54,055 nucleotides of DNA from Novosphingobium sp. (GCF_024642085.1 NZ_JAHEBV010000011.1:1-54055), one strand, 5' to 3'; positions 1 to 8,182 are shown, counted from the stretch's first letter. Program-made: numbers and translations. Notes: a model not told the origin generated them from the sequence alone.

Positions 1-1
1 C

Positions 2-238
2 CCGGAAGGACTGGAGCCGGTCAAAATGGTCGTTGGCATCAAAGATCTCGACCTTGCGACAGCCGCCGGGGTCTCCAAACTTGAAAAACGCATCACTAAC
101 GTGATCGCTCGTTTCTGCGGGCCGCCTCCCAGGGCGGCGAAATGGCAAATCAATGATAGCAAGGCCTGCAGCGAGTACGCCTGGGCCAGCGCGCGGCCGC
201 AAATGGAAAGCGCGGTCAGCCGTGGCGGGAACAATTGA
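2..238 (+). CDS. UrcA family protein, 3' part (5' end outside window)
   Basis: The frame is open from the first bases of the window, so the gene very probably begins upstream; the ATG at 26 lies inside the conserved part. The readable part contains the pattern DLDLATAAGVSKLEKRI, followed by a CG about 15 residues later and an AC..YAWASARPQMESAV tail. That is the usual layout of the small secreted UrcA family (a DLDL/AG..L..RI block plus two spaced cysteines that could form a disulfide). Family members normally begin with a signal peptide, which would be encoded left of the window. The family function is not established. The gene converges on the MOSC gene that follows, with about 20 bp between the two stop codons. 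The assignment rests on remembered family pattern only. Confidence 0.6.
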   Translation, partial: PEGLEPVKMVVGIKDLDLATAAGVSKLEKRITNVIARFCGPPPRAAKWQINDSKACSEYAWASARPQMESAVSRGGNN

Positions 239-261
239 ACCGTCCCCTTTGGCCGCCGGGG

Positions 262-804
262 TCATACCGGCTCAAGCGGCTGATGTATCTTTGGCATCGA
301 GTGAAGTTCGATCGGATCGCCAACGGATATGGTGCCTCCCGCGACAACAATCGCCATGACGCCGCACCTGCGGATTAGGCTGCCGTTGTCCGCCAGGCTG
401 AGCGTGGCCGCCATCAGGCCCTTGGCAAGCCCGTCGATCTGACGGCAAGGATTGCGCAAGCCGGTAATTTCGATCACCGCTTCCTGTCCCAGCTGCAATC
501 GCGTCCCGCGCGACAAGCCAAGCAGGTCCACCCCGCGTGTCGTCACGTTTTCGCCAAGCTGGGCAGGCGCAACAGCAAAACCTTGCGCCGCGAGCTCTTC
601 AAACAGTTCAGCATGGATCAAGTGGATCTGGCGTAAATTAGGCTGAAAGGGATCCTTGGCGATCCGCGACAAATGCTGGACTGTCTGGCCGGCGTGCGCA
701 TCACCTTTGGCTCCCCGTCCGGCAATAAGCGTCAATTCGCACTGTTCAATCTTTGAGAAACGGTGCGCCGGGTCGCTGGCCAGGGCAAGGATCGTGGCGC
801 TCAT
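262..804 (-). CDS. MOSC domain-containing protein
   Basis: A soluble protein of about 180 residues consisting of one MOSC domain (the C-terminal domain of molybdenum-cofactor sulfurases). Visible family features are an early GAKGDAHAG segment, a central LGENVTTRG motif, and the GLRNPCRQI segment with the conserved cysteine thought to carry sulfur. MOSC proteins of this stand-alone kind are predicted to bind or transfer sulfur or molybdenum cofactor; the substrate cannot be read from sequence. I chose the ATG at 804, which gives MSATILALA, over the longer frame to 840 because the extra N-terminal residues do not look like part of the domain. It is monocistronic and convergent with the UrcA gene. 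A second, different MOSC gene lies at 46309-46782. Confidence 0.8.
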   Translation of the reverse strand: MSATILALASDPAHRFSKIEQCELTLIAGRGAKGDAHAGQTVQHLSRIAKDPFQPNLRQIHLIHAELFEELAAQGFAVAPAQLGENVTTRGVDLLGLSRGTRLQLGQEAVIEITGLRNPCRQIDGLAKGLMAATLSLADNGSLIRRCGVMAIVVAGGTISVGDPIELHSMPKIHQPLEPV

Positions 805-1070
805 GACGGTCAGGCTATGGGACCGCTGCCAGACGGGCAAGCAGATGCTGCGGTTTTCCTACATCATGCGCGTTCTATAAAACCTGGGCCATGATCGCAG
901 CATCCGCAGCCCCTGTCGCCCATTTCACCGCTTGGACTGGTGTGGTCAGAGCGCCGCTGACTTTTTTCAGATGGGGCGGCCCTGTCAACTTTGTGAACTT
1001 CGGACCACTCGACAGGTCCAATCAAGTCTCATAGGAAAACCGAAACAACCAGAACTGGATCCTTCGAGAG

Positions 1071-2051
1071 ATGCCGCTTCCCGCCCCGTTCGATCGCCTT
1101 CGCCTGCCCGTCATCGGTTCGCCGCTGTTCATCGTTTCTGGACCCGAACTGGTGATTGCCCAGTGCAAGGCGGGGATCGTCGGCTCGTTCCCGTCGCTCA
1201 ACGCGCGGCCCTCAGGCGTGTTCGACGAATGGTGTCACCGGATTACCGAAGAGCTGGCCGCGCACAATCGCGATAATCCCGATCGTCCGGCGGCGCCCTT
1301 TGCCGTCAACCAGATCGTCCACAAGTCGAATAACCGGCTGGATGAGGACATGGAAGTCTGCGCCAAGTGGCAGGTCCCGATGATCATTACGTCGCTGGGC
1401 GCGCGTGAAGACCTGAATAAGGCGGTGCATGGATGGGGCGGGATCGTCATGCACGATGTGATAAATGACAGGTTCGCCCGCAAGGCCATTGAAAAAGGCG
1501 CTGACGGGTTGATCCCTGTGGCGGCTGGGGCTGGCGGCCACGCCGGGGTACTGTCACCCTTCGCCCTGATGCAGGAAATCCGCGAGTGGTTCGAAGGCTT
1601 GATTGCCCTGTCTGGCTCAATCGCCTGCGGCCGTTCGATCCTGGCGGCGCAGGCGATGGGCGCCGATTTCGGCTATATCGGCAGCCCGTGGATCGCAACC
1701 AAAGAGGCAAATGCGGCTGAAGGTTACAAGAATGCGATCGTCGACGGGCGGGCCGACGATATCGTCTATTCAAACCTCTTCACCGGAGTTCACGGAAATT
1801 ACCTGCGACCCTCAATCGTCGCGGCGGGTATGGATCCCGACAATCTGCCGGTCAGCAGTCCCAGTGCAATGAACTTTGGATCGGGCGGCAACACCGAAGC
1901 CAAGGCATGGAAGGATATCTGGGGTTCGGGTCAAGGCATTGGTGCCGTTACCGCGGTAGAAAGCGTGGCCGACCGGGTTGACCGGCTGGAAACTGAATAT
2001 AACCATGCTCGGCTGGAATTGGCGACCAAGGCGCGCATGACGGCAAGCTAG
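1071..2051 (+). CDS. Nitronate monooxygenase (2-nitropropane dioxygenase family)
   Basis: A TIM-barrel flavoprotein of 326 residues, the normal length for FMN-dependent nitronate monooxygenases, which oxidise alkyl nitronates to carbonyl compounds and nitrite. Diagnostic features are the N-terminal LPVIGSPLFIVSGPELVIA strand, the AGAGGHAG motif around residue 157 (the conserved histidine implicated in catalysis), and the glycine-rich SGSIACGRSILAAQAMGADFGYIGS stretch that binds the FMN phosphate. A purine-rich GAGAG sits just before the ATG. The roughly 200 bp upstream hold no other gene, so the gene probably has its own promoter. In sphingomonads such proteins are often annotated generically, and the in vivo substrate is uncertain. 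It converges with the AHH-type gene with an overlap of a few bases. Confidence 0.88.
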   Translation: MPLPAPFDRLRLPVIGSPLFIVSGPELVIAQCKAGIVGSFPSLNARPSGVFDEWCHRITEELAAHNRDNPDRPAAPFAVNQIVHKSNNRLDEDMEVCAKWQVPMIITSLGAREDLNKAVHGWGGIVMHDVINDRFARKAIEKGADGLIPVAAGAGGHAGVLSPFALMQEIREWFEGLIALSGSIACGRSILAAQAMGADFGYIGSPWIATKEANAAEGYKNAIVDGRADDIVYSNLFTGVHGNYLRPSIVAAGMDPDNLPVSSPSAMNFGSGGNTEAKAWKDIWGSGQGIGAVTAVESVADRVDRLETEYNHARLELATKARMTAS

Positions 2052-2599
2052 CTTACTGCGTCTTCTGTCGCTGGCCACAACGCATTGGCCATGGCATCCA
2101 ACTCGGCAAAGTCGATTCCGCTGCCCAACGGATCGTTGCGATTGAGCCGAAGCCGGCGCTGCTGATCAAGAAGGCGTCGGCGCAGCGCGCGTTGCAGCAA
2201 TGCAAGTCGCTCGTAAGCTTCGCATAGAGCGATTTCGGGCGCGGGCAAACGCGTTGAAGACCATGTCTGTTCAATCTGGCCAACACGTTCCATCACCATG
2301 GCGTTGTAGGTGTTGTGCGGGCCGCGGTGGAGCGGCAGTCCATGGCGTATCGCAGCGTCGTCATTGGCCGGCAGGAGCAAGCCATTGGCGCGGAAATCGT
2401 CAAAGCACAGGCGGTCTGTACCGATGGCTGCAAGCATCGGTGTGAAAGCGGCCTTCTTGAGGATTTGGCGCGGCAGGATGTGATGCCGCTGCAGGCCGCC
2501 GTCATAATCAGGCGCGTTTCTGCAATTGACCGCACGAAAGCGAATGCAGTCACGACGTTTCGGGGGAACAAAAGGGATACCCCGCACCCGTTCAGGCAA
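2048..2599 (-). CDS. AHH/HNH-type nuclease-like protein
   Basis: A protein of about 183 residues with the signature of the AHH nuclease family (HNH/EndoVII superfamily): QRHHILPRQ near residue 38, FDDFRANGLLLPAND about 30 residues later, and LHRGPHNTYNAMV. The histidines in HH and LHRG.H are the expected metal and catalytic residues. AHH domains are common as toxin tips of polymorphic toxin systems, but this one is a short stand-alone protein with no obvious secretion leader, so a toxin role is not shown. The first start in frame is a TTG at 2599. The frame is continuous back to the stop of the preceding gene at 2636, so the true start is uncertain by a few codons. It lies 37 bp after that gene and is probably co-transcribed with it. 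Confidence 0.65.
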   Translation of the reverse strand: MPERVRGIPFVPPKRRDCIRFRAVNCRNAPDYDGGLQRHHILPRQILKKAAFTPMLAAIGTDRLCFDDFRANGLLLPANDDAAIRHGLPLHRGPHNTYNAMVMERVGQIEQTWSSTRLPAPEIALCEAYERLALLQRALRRRLLDQQRRLRLNRNDPLGSGIDFAELDAMANALWPATEDAVS

Positions 2600-2635
2600 G
2601 GTTTGTTTTCCGCCGAAAAGACAACCTGCATAAGA

Positions 2636-3394
2636 TCATTTGCGTACCATGACCCGAAGCTGCGCCCCGCCTCTGACCGGTACGGCAAGCAGAACCTCTC
2701 CATCGGCGCCGGTAAACTCGCGCGGCGAATCGACCGGACCGCTGGTGACCAGTTCGTGGATCAACCGCACCGAAATACGGGCAACAGCGCCCGCAGAGAG
2801 AGAACGTTCGGGCTCGAACCGAAGTTCCTGACCGATCAGAAGGCCAAGGCCGAGCGAGACCATCGCGCCATTGCTTTCTCGCCGCAGCGACGTCAAGCCA
2901 AGTGCAGGAAAGGCACCACCATTAAGCCAGTCACCCACCACACGGCGGTAATATGCCGGTTCCATCCAGCTTCCTGCGGGAAGCCAGCAGACCGCCCGGA
3001 CATGGGGCAAGGCGGCGAGCCTATTCCCTATCGCGGCCAGAACGCGAACAACCGGCAGCAGACCGCGCCCAGCCGCGATATGCTGCCCTGGTCTGAGCGC
3101 GATCGGTTCTCCACGGGGCAAAGCATCGATCCCCAGCAATGCGCCTGGGCCAGGCATCGGCGAAGGTCCGGCCGGCGGCAATCCATGGCAATCAAAGGTC
3201 AGGCCGCTGGCCAGCAGTTCCAGCCACCCTTCTTGCGGATCCGGCCGGTGACTGATTGAAAAAGCGCCTTCCGGCCCCGGTGTCAGTCCTGCTTCTGCGA
3301 TAAGGTCTGCGTGGGGTCGATGCCCTTCCGCAAAGACAAGCGAAAGGACCGTGCCGTCAGCAAGCTCGCAATTGTTGCGTGCATCAACGATGAC
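2636..3394 (-). CDS. Conserved-looking hypothetical protein with no canonical start codon
   Basis: The minus-strand frame is open from a TAA at 3395-3397 down to the TGA at 2636, about 252 codons. The codons between 3394 and 3182 read as plausible protein (for example LSLVFAEGHRP, then EGWLELLASGLTFDCHG) but contain no ATG, GTG or TTG; the first conventional start is a TTG at 3181. The C-terminal part carries LTSLRRESNGAMVSLGLGLLIGQELRFEP and ends RGGAQLRVMVRK. I do not recognise the family and assign no function. Either initiation is non-standard, or the downstream TTG is used, or a frameshift has separated the gene from its real start; an ATG in the neighbouring frame lies at 3382-3384. It is the first gene of a probable two-gene unit with the AHH nuclease-like gene. 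Confidence 0.5.
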   Translation of the reverse strand, partial: VIVDARNNCELADGTVLSLVFAEGHRPHADLIAEAGLTPGPEGAFSISHRPDPQEGWLELLASGLTFDCHGLPPAGPSPMPGPGALLGIDALPRGEPIALRPGQHIAAGRGLLPVVRVLAAIGNRLAALPHVRAVCWLPAGSWMEPAYYRRVVGDWLNGGAFPALGLTSLRRESNGAMVSLGLGLLIGQELRFEPERSLSAGAVARISVRLIHELVTSGPVDSPREFTGADGEVLLAVPVRGGAQLRVMVRK

Positions 3395-3505
3395 TTAACC
3401 CCGATCTGTTCCAAGTAACACTTATGTCTCTGGCACTTATACAATGGTTTAGTCGAGTCCTGACGCATTCGATTGTTCGATTTCGGTGCTAATTGCATCA
3501 ATGTG

Positions 3506-3979
3506 TCAAAACAGTCCCACGTCGAGGCCTTCGCAAAGCGCCGCACCTAGATCGAAACATTGCTGCGCAATCGCCTGTTCAATCACCTTTGGCGCCAATA
3601 TTTGCTCAGGCGTCTGAGCCCCCAGGTTAGCGATCAGAGGCTCAGCAACGCGGCGCAGCCGCCAGCCTGTCACGATCCGGTCGATCTGGGCTTGCGCCCC
3701 GCGGCCATCGGACCCAGCCGCAATGGCGGTGGCATAGGCCCGTCCTTCGATCTGCCCAAGCAACGGATAATAGCAGCGATCGAACATGTCTTTCATCATG
3801 CCGCTCATCGTGCCCAGGTTTTCGGGACAAACAAACAGATAGCCGCTAGCGTTCAGCAAATCCTGCGCCACAACGTCTCCAGCATGGATAAGCCGCGCCC
3901 GGCCTGCTGCACCGCGGTCAGCGCTTTGCGCCATGGCGCGCGATGCGCCGGTTCGGCTGTGCCAGACAATCGCCAGCAT
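3506..3979 (-). CDS. Flavodoxin-fold NAD(P)H-dependent FMN reductase-like protein
   Basis: A protein of 157 residues starting MLAIVWHSRTGASRAMA. The HSRTGASR loop matches the phosphate-binding loop of flavodoxin-like proteins, and YLFVCPENLGTMSGMMKDMFDRCYYP matches the isoalloxazine-binding region of the NADPH-dependent FMN reductase and NAD(P)H-quinone oxidoreductase group. The expected activity is flavin-dependent reduction in the cytoplasm; the acceptor is unknown. I chose the ATG at 3979 rather than the upstream TTG at 3997 because AGGAG lies 6 bases before it and the protein then begins directly with the first beta strand. The gene is transcribed away from recJ and appears monocistronic. 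Confidence 0.75.
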   Translation of the reverse strand: MLAIVWHSRTGASRAMAQSADRGAAGRARLIHAGDVVAQDLLNASGYLFVCPENLGTMSGMMKDMFDRCYYPLLGQIEGRAYATAIAAGSDGRGAQAQIDRIVTGWRLRRVAEPLIANLGAQTPEQILAPKVIEQAIAQQCFDLGAALCEGLDVGLF

Positions 3980-4095
3980 CAATTTCTCCTGAGACAATTC
4001 GCCTGGGATTGGTCCGACATGCCATACCGCGTCAACTGCCGGCCGTCATCGACTGGGCCTTTGCGCTGAGGCCGCAATAGGATAGCGCTACAGGT

Positions 4096-5883
4096 ATGTC
4101 TGCACCGCACGCTTCCGTCCTTGGCCTTGACCGTTCACTTTCCGGTCGCTTGTGGCGTTGGCGCGGCGGCAACATGAATCTCGGTGGCGGCGCGGCAACG
4201 TTGGATCACGACCTGGTCACACAATTGTTGTTGTCACGCGGCGTGGCTCCGGAAGATGTGGAGCGCCACCGCAACCCCTCATTGCGTGCCTTCCTGCCTG
4301 ATCCGTCGCAATTCCGCGACATGGACGCCGCCGCAGAACGCCTGGCTCAGGCGGTCCTGACTCAGGAACGCGTAACTGTCTACGGCGATTATGATGTTGA
4401 TGGTGCAACCAGCGCCGCGTTGCTGATCCGTCTGCTTCGTGATCTGGGGCTCGATGCGGGATACTACATTCCAGATCGCTTGCTTGAAGGGTACGGACCT
4501 TCTGGCGCAGCACTGGTTCGTCTGGCCGAAGAAGGATCAAGTCTGATTGTCACGGTCGATTGCGGTGCAATGGCGCATGAGGCGCTAGGCATGGCCCATG
4601 CCGCCGGGGTGGACGTGATCGTGGTGGATCATCACAAGTGCTCGGCCGAACTTCCGCTGGCTGCTGCCCTGGTCAATCCCAACCGGCTGGACGAAAGCGA
4701 TACCGGCGCGGCGCATGGGCATCTTGCCGCTGTTGGTGTCGCATTTCTGCTCGCCGTCGCCATAGTACGCACCTTGCGCCAGCGCGGTTTCTTTGACGGC
4801 AGAAGCGAACCAGACCTATTCGCGCTGCTCGACATCGTGGCGCTTGGCACAGTTGCCGACGTGGCGGCACTCCACGGGCTGAACCGCGCACTTGTGTCTC
4901 AGGGCCTGAAGGTCATGGCAAGGCGCGATAATATCGGCATGGCCGCACTGATCGATGCCAGCCGGCTTAGCCGAGCGCCCACTTGCAGCGATCTCGGTTT
5001 TGCGTTGGGCCCGCGGATCAATGCCGGTGGGCGCGTTGGCGAATCGACTTTGGGCGTGCGGCTCTTGATAACGGAAGATCCCGACGAGGCGCGCGCTATT
5101 GCGTCGCAGCTTTCCACCCTTAACGAAGAACGCCGCGCGATCGAGGCAGAAGTGCAAGAGGCCGCCGAAGCCCAGATTGCTGCCCAGCACAACCGAGCGG
5201 TTCTAACAATTGCGGGCCACGGTTGGCATCCGGGCGTGATCGGAATTGTCGCCGGGCGAATTAAGGAAAAAACCGGCAAACCTACGCTAGTCGTCGCGCT
5301 GAATGCGGACGAGCATGGCAACGGCAAAGGGTCAGGACGTTCGATTGCCGGTGTCGATCTGGGTGCAGCGATCATTGCCGCGCGCGAGCATGGCCTGTTG
5401 GTGGCTGGCGGAGGGCACGCGATGGCGGCAGGGCTGACCATTGCCGAAGGCAAGATCGACGCGCTCGGCGACTGGCTTGACAAACAACTGGGCAGCACCG
5501 TTTCGGTCGCCATGGCGAACCAGGCTATGCTGTTGGATATGGCGATTGCGCCAGGCGGGCTTGTGCCAGCTCTGGTCGAAACCATGGAGAGCGCTGGCCC
5601 TTTTGGTGTTGGTTGGCCAGGGCCGCGCATAGCGGTCGGGCCAGTGCGGCTGGTCAAGGCTGATGTGGTGGGCACCGATCACTTGCGCCTTATCGTGCGC
5701 GGCGATGATGGCACCAGCTTCAAAGCCATCGCCTTTCGCGCGGCCAACAGCGAAATGGGTCAAACCCTGCTTCACGCCACGCACCAGCGCCGGCTGTGGC
5801 TGGCCGGCCGTGCCAAGATCGATGATTGGACATCGCGGCCTGCGGCAGAACTTCATCTGGAAGATGCAGCGTTCTGTGATTGA
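4096..5883 (+). CDS. recJ: Single-stranded-DNA-specific exonuclease RecJ
   Basis: RecJ degrades single-stranded DNA 5' to 3' in RecF-pathway recombination and in mismatch and base-excision repair. The 595-residue product has the DHH phosphoesterase core: GDYDVDG at residues 97-103 (metal-binding aspartates), TVDCGA near 154, VVDHH at 176-180, and NAGGR around residue 310. The DHHA1 domain follows, with GGGHAMAAGL near residue 435, and a C-terminal OB-like region ends the protein. Length and motif order are normal for the family. The start at 4096 follows about 110 bp of non-coding sequence shared with the divergent flavodoxin-like gene. Two tRNA-Glu genes follow downstream. Confidence 0.96.
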   Translation: MSAPHASVLGLDRSLSGRLWRWRGGNMNLGGGAATLDHDLVTQLLLSRGVAPEDVERHRNPSLRAFLPDPSQFRDMDAAAERLAQAVLTQERVTVYGDYDVDGATSAALLIRLLRDLGLDAGYYIPDRLLEGYGPSGAALVRLAEEGSSLIVTVDCGAMAHEALGMAHAAGVDVIVVDHHKCSAELPLAAALVNPNRLDESDTGAAHGHLAAVGVAFLLAVAIVRTLRQRGFFDGRSEPDLFALLDIVALGTVADVAALHGLNRALVSQGLKVMARRDNIGMAALIDASRLSRAPTCSDLGFALGPRINAGGRVGESTLGVRLLITEDPDEARAIASQLSTLNEERRAIEAEVQEAAEAQIAAQHNRAVLTIAGHGWHPGVIGIVAGRIKEKTGKPTLVVALNADEHGNGKGSGRSIAGVDLGAAIIAAREHGLLVAGGGHAMAAGLTIAEGKIDALGDWLDKQLGSTVSVAMANQAMLLDMAIAPGGLVPALVETMESAGPFGVGWPGPRIAVGPVRLVKADVVGTDHLRLIVRGDDGTSFKAIAFRAANSEMGQTLLHATHQRRLWLAGRAKIDDWTSRPAAELHLEDAAFCD

Positions 5884-5904
5884 GACATTCTTGCCAGCGA
5901 GGGC

Positions 5905-5933
5905 TTGACCCTTTTCCCGTGCTTGCCTAAAGG
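5905..5933 (+). promoter_or_regulatory. Candidate sigma70-type promoter for the tRNA-Glu pair
   Basis: TTGACC at 5905-5910 is followed after exactly 17 bases by TAAAGG at 5928-5933. The -35 hexamer is strong and the -10 is weak. The first tRNA gene begins at 5963, a plausible distance for a short leader. No other promoter-like pair is evident between the recJ stop and the tRNA. Confidence 0.4.
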
Positions 5934-5962
5934 CGCGGGCCTGCCCACGGCACACCCAGTGA

Positions 5963-6037
5963 GGCCCCTTCGTCTAGCGGTTAGGACGCGGCCCTTTCAC
6001 GGCTGAAACACGGGTTCGATTCCCGTAGGGGTCACCA
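5963..6037 (+). tRNA. tRNA-Glu (anticodon TTC)
   Basis: A complete cloverleaf of 75 nt including an encoded CCA. The acceptor stem GGCCCCT pairs with AGGGGTC, with one G-U pair. The anticodon loop is CTTTCAC with anticodon TTC, and the T-arm contains GGTTCGATTCC. It decodes GAA and, by wobble, GAG. It is followed 30 bp downstream by a near-identical copy. Confidence 0.97.
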
Positions 6038-6067
6038 ACGGGAATGCCGTGGGCGTTTTGGTTCTGC

Positions 6068-6142
6068 GGCCCCTTCGTCTAGCGGTCAGGACGCGGCCCT
6101 CTCACGGCTGAAACACGGGTTCGATTCCCGTAGGGGTCACCA
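6068..6142 (+). tRNA. tRNA-Glu (anticodon CTC)
   Basis: A 75-nt cloverleaf with encoded CCA that differs from the upstream tRNA-Glu at only two positions: a T-to-C change in the D loop, and T-to-C at the first anticodon base, giving CTC, which reads GAG only. The near identity and tandem position indicate duplication followed by an anticodon change. It is probably co-transcribed with the first copy. Confidence 0.97.
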
Positions 6143-6207
6143 CATGGTAATACATGGGCCGCATTTGCGTCTGGCATCATCACCAACCCCTTTCTAAAGC
6201 AATCCTG

Positions 6208-7398
6208 ATGAGACCTGTGCGACCCATGCCCTGGCCAAGCGCGATCCTTGCCGCGGCCACTGCTGCAGCGATAATCGCCGCGGGCGTCAGTGCGTGGATC
6301 GCCCTGATAGTCTTGATTGTCTGGATTGGCTCGTTGTGGCTGGCAGCCCCTGAGCCGGAGATTTTACCGCCGCGCGTAGATTTGGGCGAAGTCTCGCGCG
6401 ATGCGGTGCGCGAGACCATCGAGCCGCTTGGCCATCCCCTGCTGATCCTGGATGGCCGGCGGATTCTTGTCGCAAATGCTGCTGCGCGTGCGGCCCTTGG
6501 CACTCATGTTGTCGGCCAGGACGCGCGCATTGCGCTGCGCCATCCCGATGCCATGCGATTGCTCGAGATGGACGATAATGACACGGTCAGTATCGCCGGA
6601 TTCACCGGGGGGCGCAGCTTATGGCAACTTACCCGCCGCCGCGTCGATGATGAGCGCTGGATGATCGAAATGATCGATCGCACTGCAGAATCGGATGTCA
6701 GCAGGGCTCACACCGATTTTGTCGCCAATGCCAGTCATGAACTTCGCACGCCTCTTGCGGCGATCATCGGCTATGTTGAAACCCTGTCAGATGGCGGTCC
6801 GGCGGTTGACGAAACGACGACCAAGCGATTCCTCAGTGTCACCGAACGCGAAGCCAAGCGCATGCTAACCTTGGTCGAAGACCTGATGACATTAAGTCAT
6901 GTCGAAGCCGAAAAGCACGACAGGCCAGATGAACAGGTCGACCTTGCCAAATTAGTCCGCCGAGTGCTGTCGGAAATGAACGCCATGACAGGCAAAGACC
7001 GCATCGTGTTGAAAGAAGCAGTCGACCAACCACTTATCAAAGGCGACGCCCGTCAGCTCGAACAGATCCTGCGCAACCTGATCGATAATGCCATGAAATA
7101 CGGATCACCCGACGCGGCCGTGAACGTTGCAATATTGCGTGACGGAGCTTCGGAGTTGATCGTGCGCGTAACGGATCAGGGCCCCGGAATCGGGCCCGAA
7201 CACCTGCCTCACCTGACACGGCGCTTTTATCGCACCGATCCGGGAAGAAGCAGGGCCTCGGGCGGAACGGGCTTGGGCCTTGCGATAGTCAAGCACATAG
7301 TCGAGCGACATGGCGGTCAACTGGAGATATCAAGCCAGCTTGGCGAAGGCACCCAGGTCAGCGTCACCCTGCCTGCCTTGCGGCACGCAGGGGACTGA
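6208..7398 (+). CDS. phoR: Phosphate regulon sensor histidine kinase PhoR
   Basis: A membrane-anchored sensor kinase of 396 residues. The N-terminus has hydrophobic segments between about residues 10 and 45, followed by a PAS-like region (LGHPLLILDGRRILVANAAAR). The H-box NASHELRTPLAAIIGYVETL places the phosphoacceptor near H177, and the ATP-binding domain contains NLIDNAMKYG, DQGPGIG and GGTGLGLAIVKHI. In the Pho system it phosphorylates PhoB under phosphate limitation and is held off by PstSCAB and PhoU. I chose the ATG at 6208 because the longer frame from 6154 begins only 11 bases after the tRNA and adds no domain. The gene lies on the same strand as the pst-phoU-phoB cluster but is separated from it by the oppositely oriented outer-membrane gene. 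Confidence 0.93.
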   Translation: MRPVRPMPWPSAILAAATAAAIIAAGVSAWIALIVLIVWIGSLWLAAPEPEILPPRVDLGEVSRDAVRETIEPLGHPLLILDGRRILVANAAARAALGTHVVGQDARIALRHPDAMRLLEMDDNDTVSIAGFTGGRSLWQLTRRRVDDERWMIEMIDRTAESDVSRAHTDFVANASHELRTPLAAIIGYVETLSDGGPAVDETTTKRFLSVTEREAKRMLTLVEDLMTLSHVEAEKHDRPDEQVDLAKLVRRVLSEMNAMTGKDRIVLKEAVDQPLIKGDARQLEQILRNLIDNAMKYGSPDAAVNVAILRDGASELIVRVTDQGPGIGPEHLPHLTRRFYRTDPGRSRASGGTGLGLAIVKHIVERHGGQLEISSQLGEGTQVSVTLPALRHAGD

Positions 7399-7403
7399 CC
7401 CGG

Positions 7404-8072
7404 TCAGAAGTTTGCGCTGACAGCAACGGTGGCCACATGGTCCATGTTATCCGGGCCATTTCGGACAATGCCGAGCTGGTTCAGGTAGCCGACATCAAGA
7501 CTGACCTGCTTGTTGAGCGGGACAGAAACGGTCACGGCATTTCGCATCCGGTCATAACCGTCGACCCTCTGGAATGCTGTAGTGTTCAAGTTTACAAAGC
7601 TTTCGTGGGTAACGTTTAACGATGATTTGCCGACAAAAGGCATGCTGGCCTTGAGATAGGGGCGCAAACGCCAACCAGTACCGGCGACGTTATCGCGCCA
7701 GCGCTGTTCCATTCGCAGCCTTGCACCCAACTTGATCGACCCCAGTTTGGCGATGTTGTCGAATGTCACCTGTTCGCGAAAGCGGTGCTCCATCGCGACG
7801 AAATCGCTCGATCTATATGTGGGATTGTGAACGTATCCAGCCGCAATTGTGACTTGCTTCGTTATCTTGTAATTTAGCATGGTTGAGTTTTCTAGCTCGT
7901 AGAAACCGCGTGCTTCTCCGGAGCGGGCGACCAGTTCATTGGTGATCTTGAAGTCAGGCGAAAGGGCTACTCCCACACTGAGTGTCTGCCAATACTGGGT
8001 GTCCTCATTCGCGTAGCTCGGACTGGCAAGCGCCAGCGCGGGCACGGTAGCGAGAAGAATTGTCTTGCGCAT
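7404..8072 (-). CDS. DUF2490-type outer-membrane beta-barrel protein
   Basis: A 222-residue exported protein. A Sec signal peptide is visible (MRKTILLATVPALALASPSYA, cleavage expected after SYA). The mature part alternates short amphipathic strands (for example SIKLGARLRMEQRW and VSLDVGYLNQLGIV) and ends in a terminal phenylalanine (VAVSANF), as outer-membrane barrels do. The YWQTLSVGVALSP start and the RLRMEQRW segment resemble DUF2490 proteins, whose function is unknown. It ends 5 bp from the phoR stop and is divergent from pstS. A PhoB-box-like repeat lies about 50-70 bp upstream of its start, so it is probably part of the phosphate-starvation response, perhaps in phosphate or phosphoester uptake; that role is inference. 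Confidence 0.72.
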   Translation of the reverse strand: MRKTILLATVPALALASPSYANEDTQYWQTLSVGVALSPDFKITNELVARSGEARGFYELENSTMLNYKITKQVTIAAGYVHNPTYRSSDFVAMEHRFREQVTFDNIAKLGSIKLGARLRMEQRWRDNVAGTGWRLRPYLKASMPFVGKSSLNVTHESFVNLNTTAFQRVDGYDRMRNAVTVSVPLNKQVSLDVGYLNQLGIVRNGPDNMDHVATVAVSANF

Positions 8073-8119
8073 GATCTTGGTTATCCCTGTGCGATAGCTT
8101 CGGGGTGGCCATTAAGTCC

Positions 8120-8141
8120 GTTCTGTGACACTTCAATGACG
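8120..8141 (-). promoter_or_regulatory. Candidate PhoB box upstream of the outer-membrane protein gene
   Basis: Read on the minus strand, CGTCATTGAAG is followed immediately by TGTCACAGAAC. These are two 11-bp half-sites matching at 7 of 11 positions and containing the GTCA core typical of PhoB boxes. The site ends about 48 bp before the ATG at 8072. It is close to, but separate from, the pstS sites. Confidence 0.55.
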
Positions 8142-8182
8142 CTTTGCCGCGCTAATTAGACAAGCGTACGACGTTGCGCGCG

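Noticed and set aside
2315..3259. A 314-codon plus-strand frame opposite the AHH gene and its upstream partner.
   Set aside because: The minus-strand frames show real domain motifs; this frame does not and has shadow-like composition.
3283..3546. An 87-codon minus-strand frame upstream of the unknown gene.
   Set aside because: The translation is serine/lysine/glutamine-rich without family features. It may only matter as the source of a lost start if the downstream gene is frameshifted.
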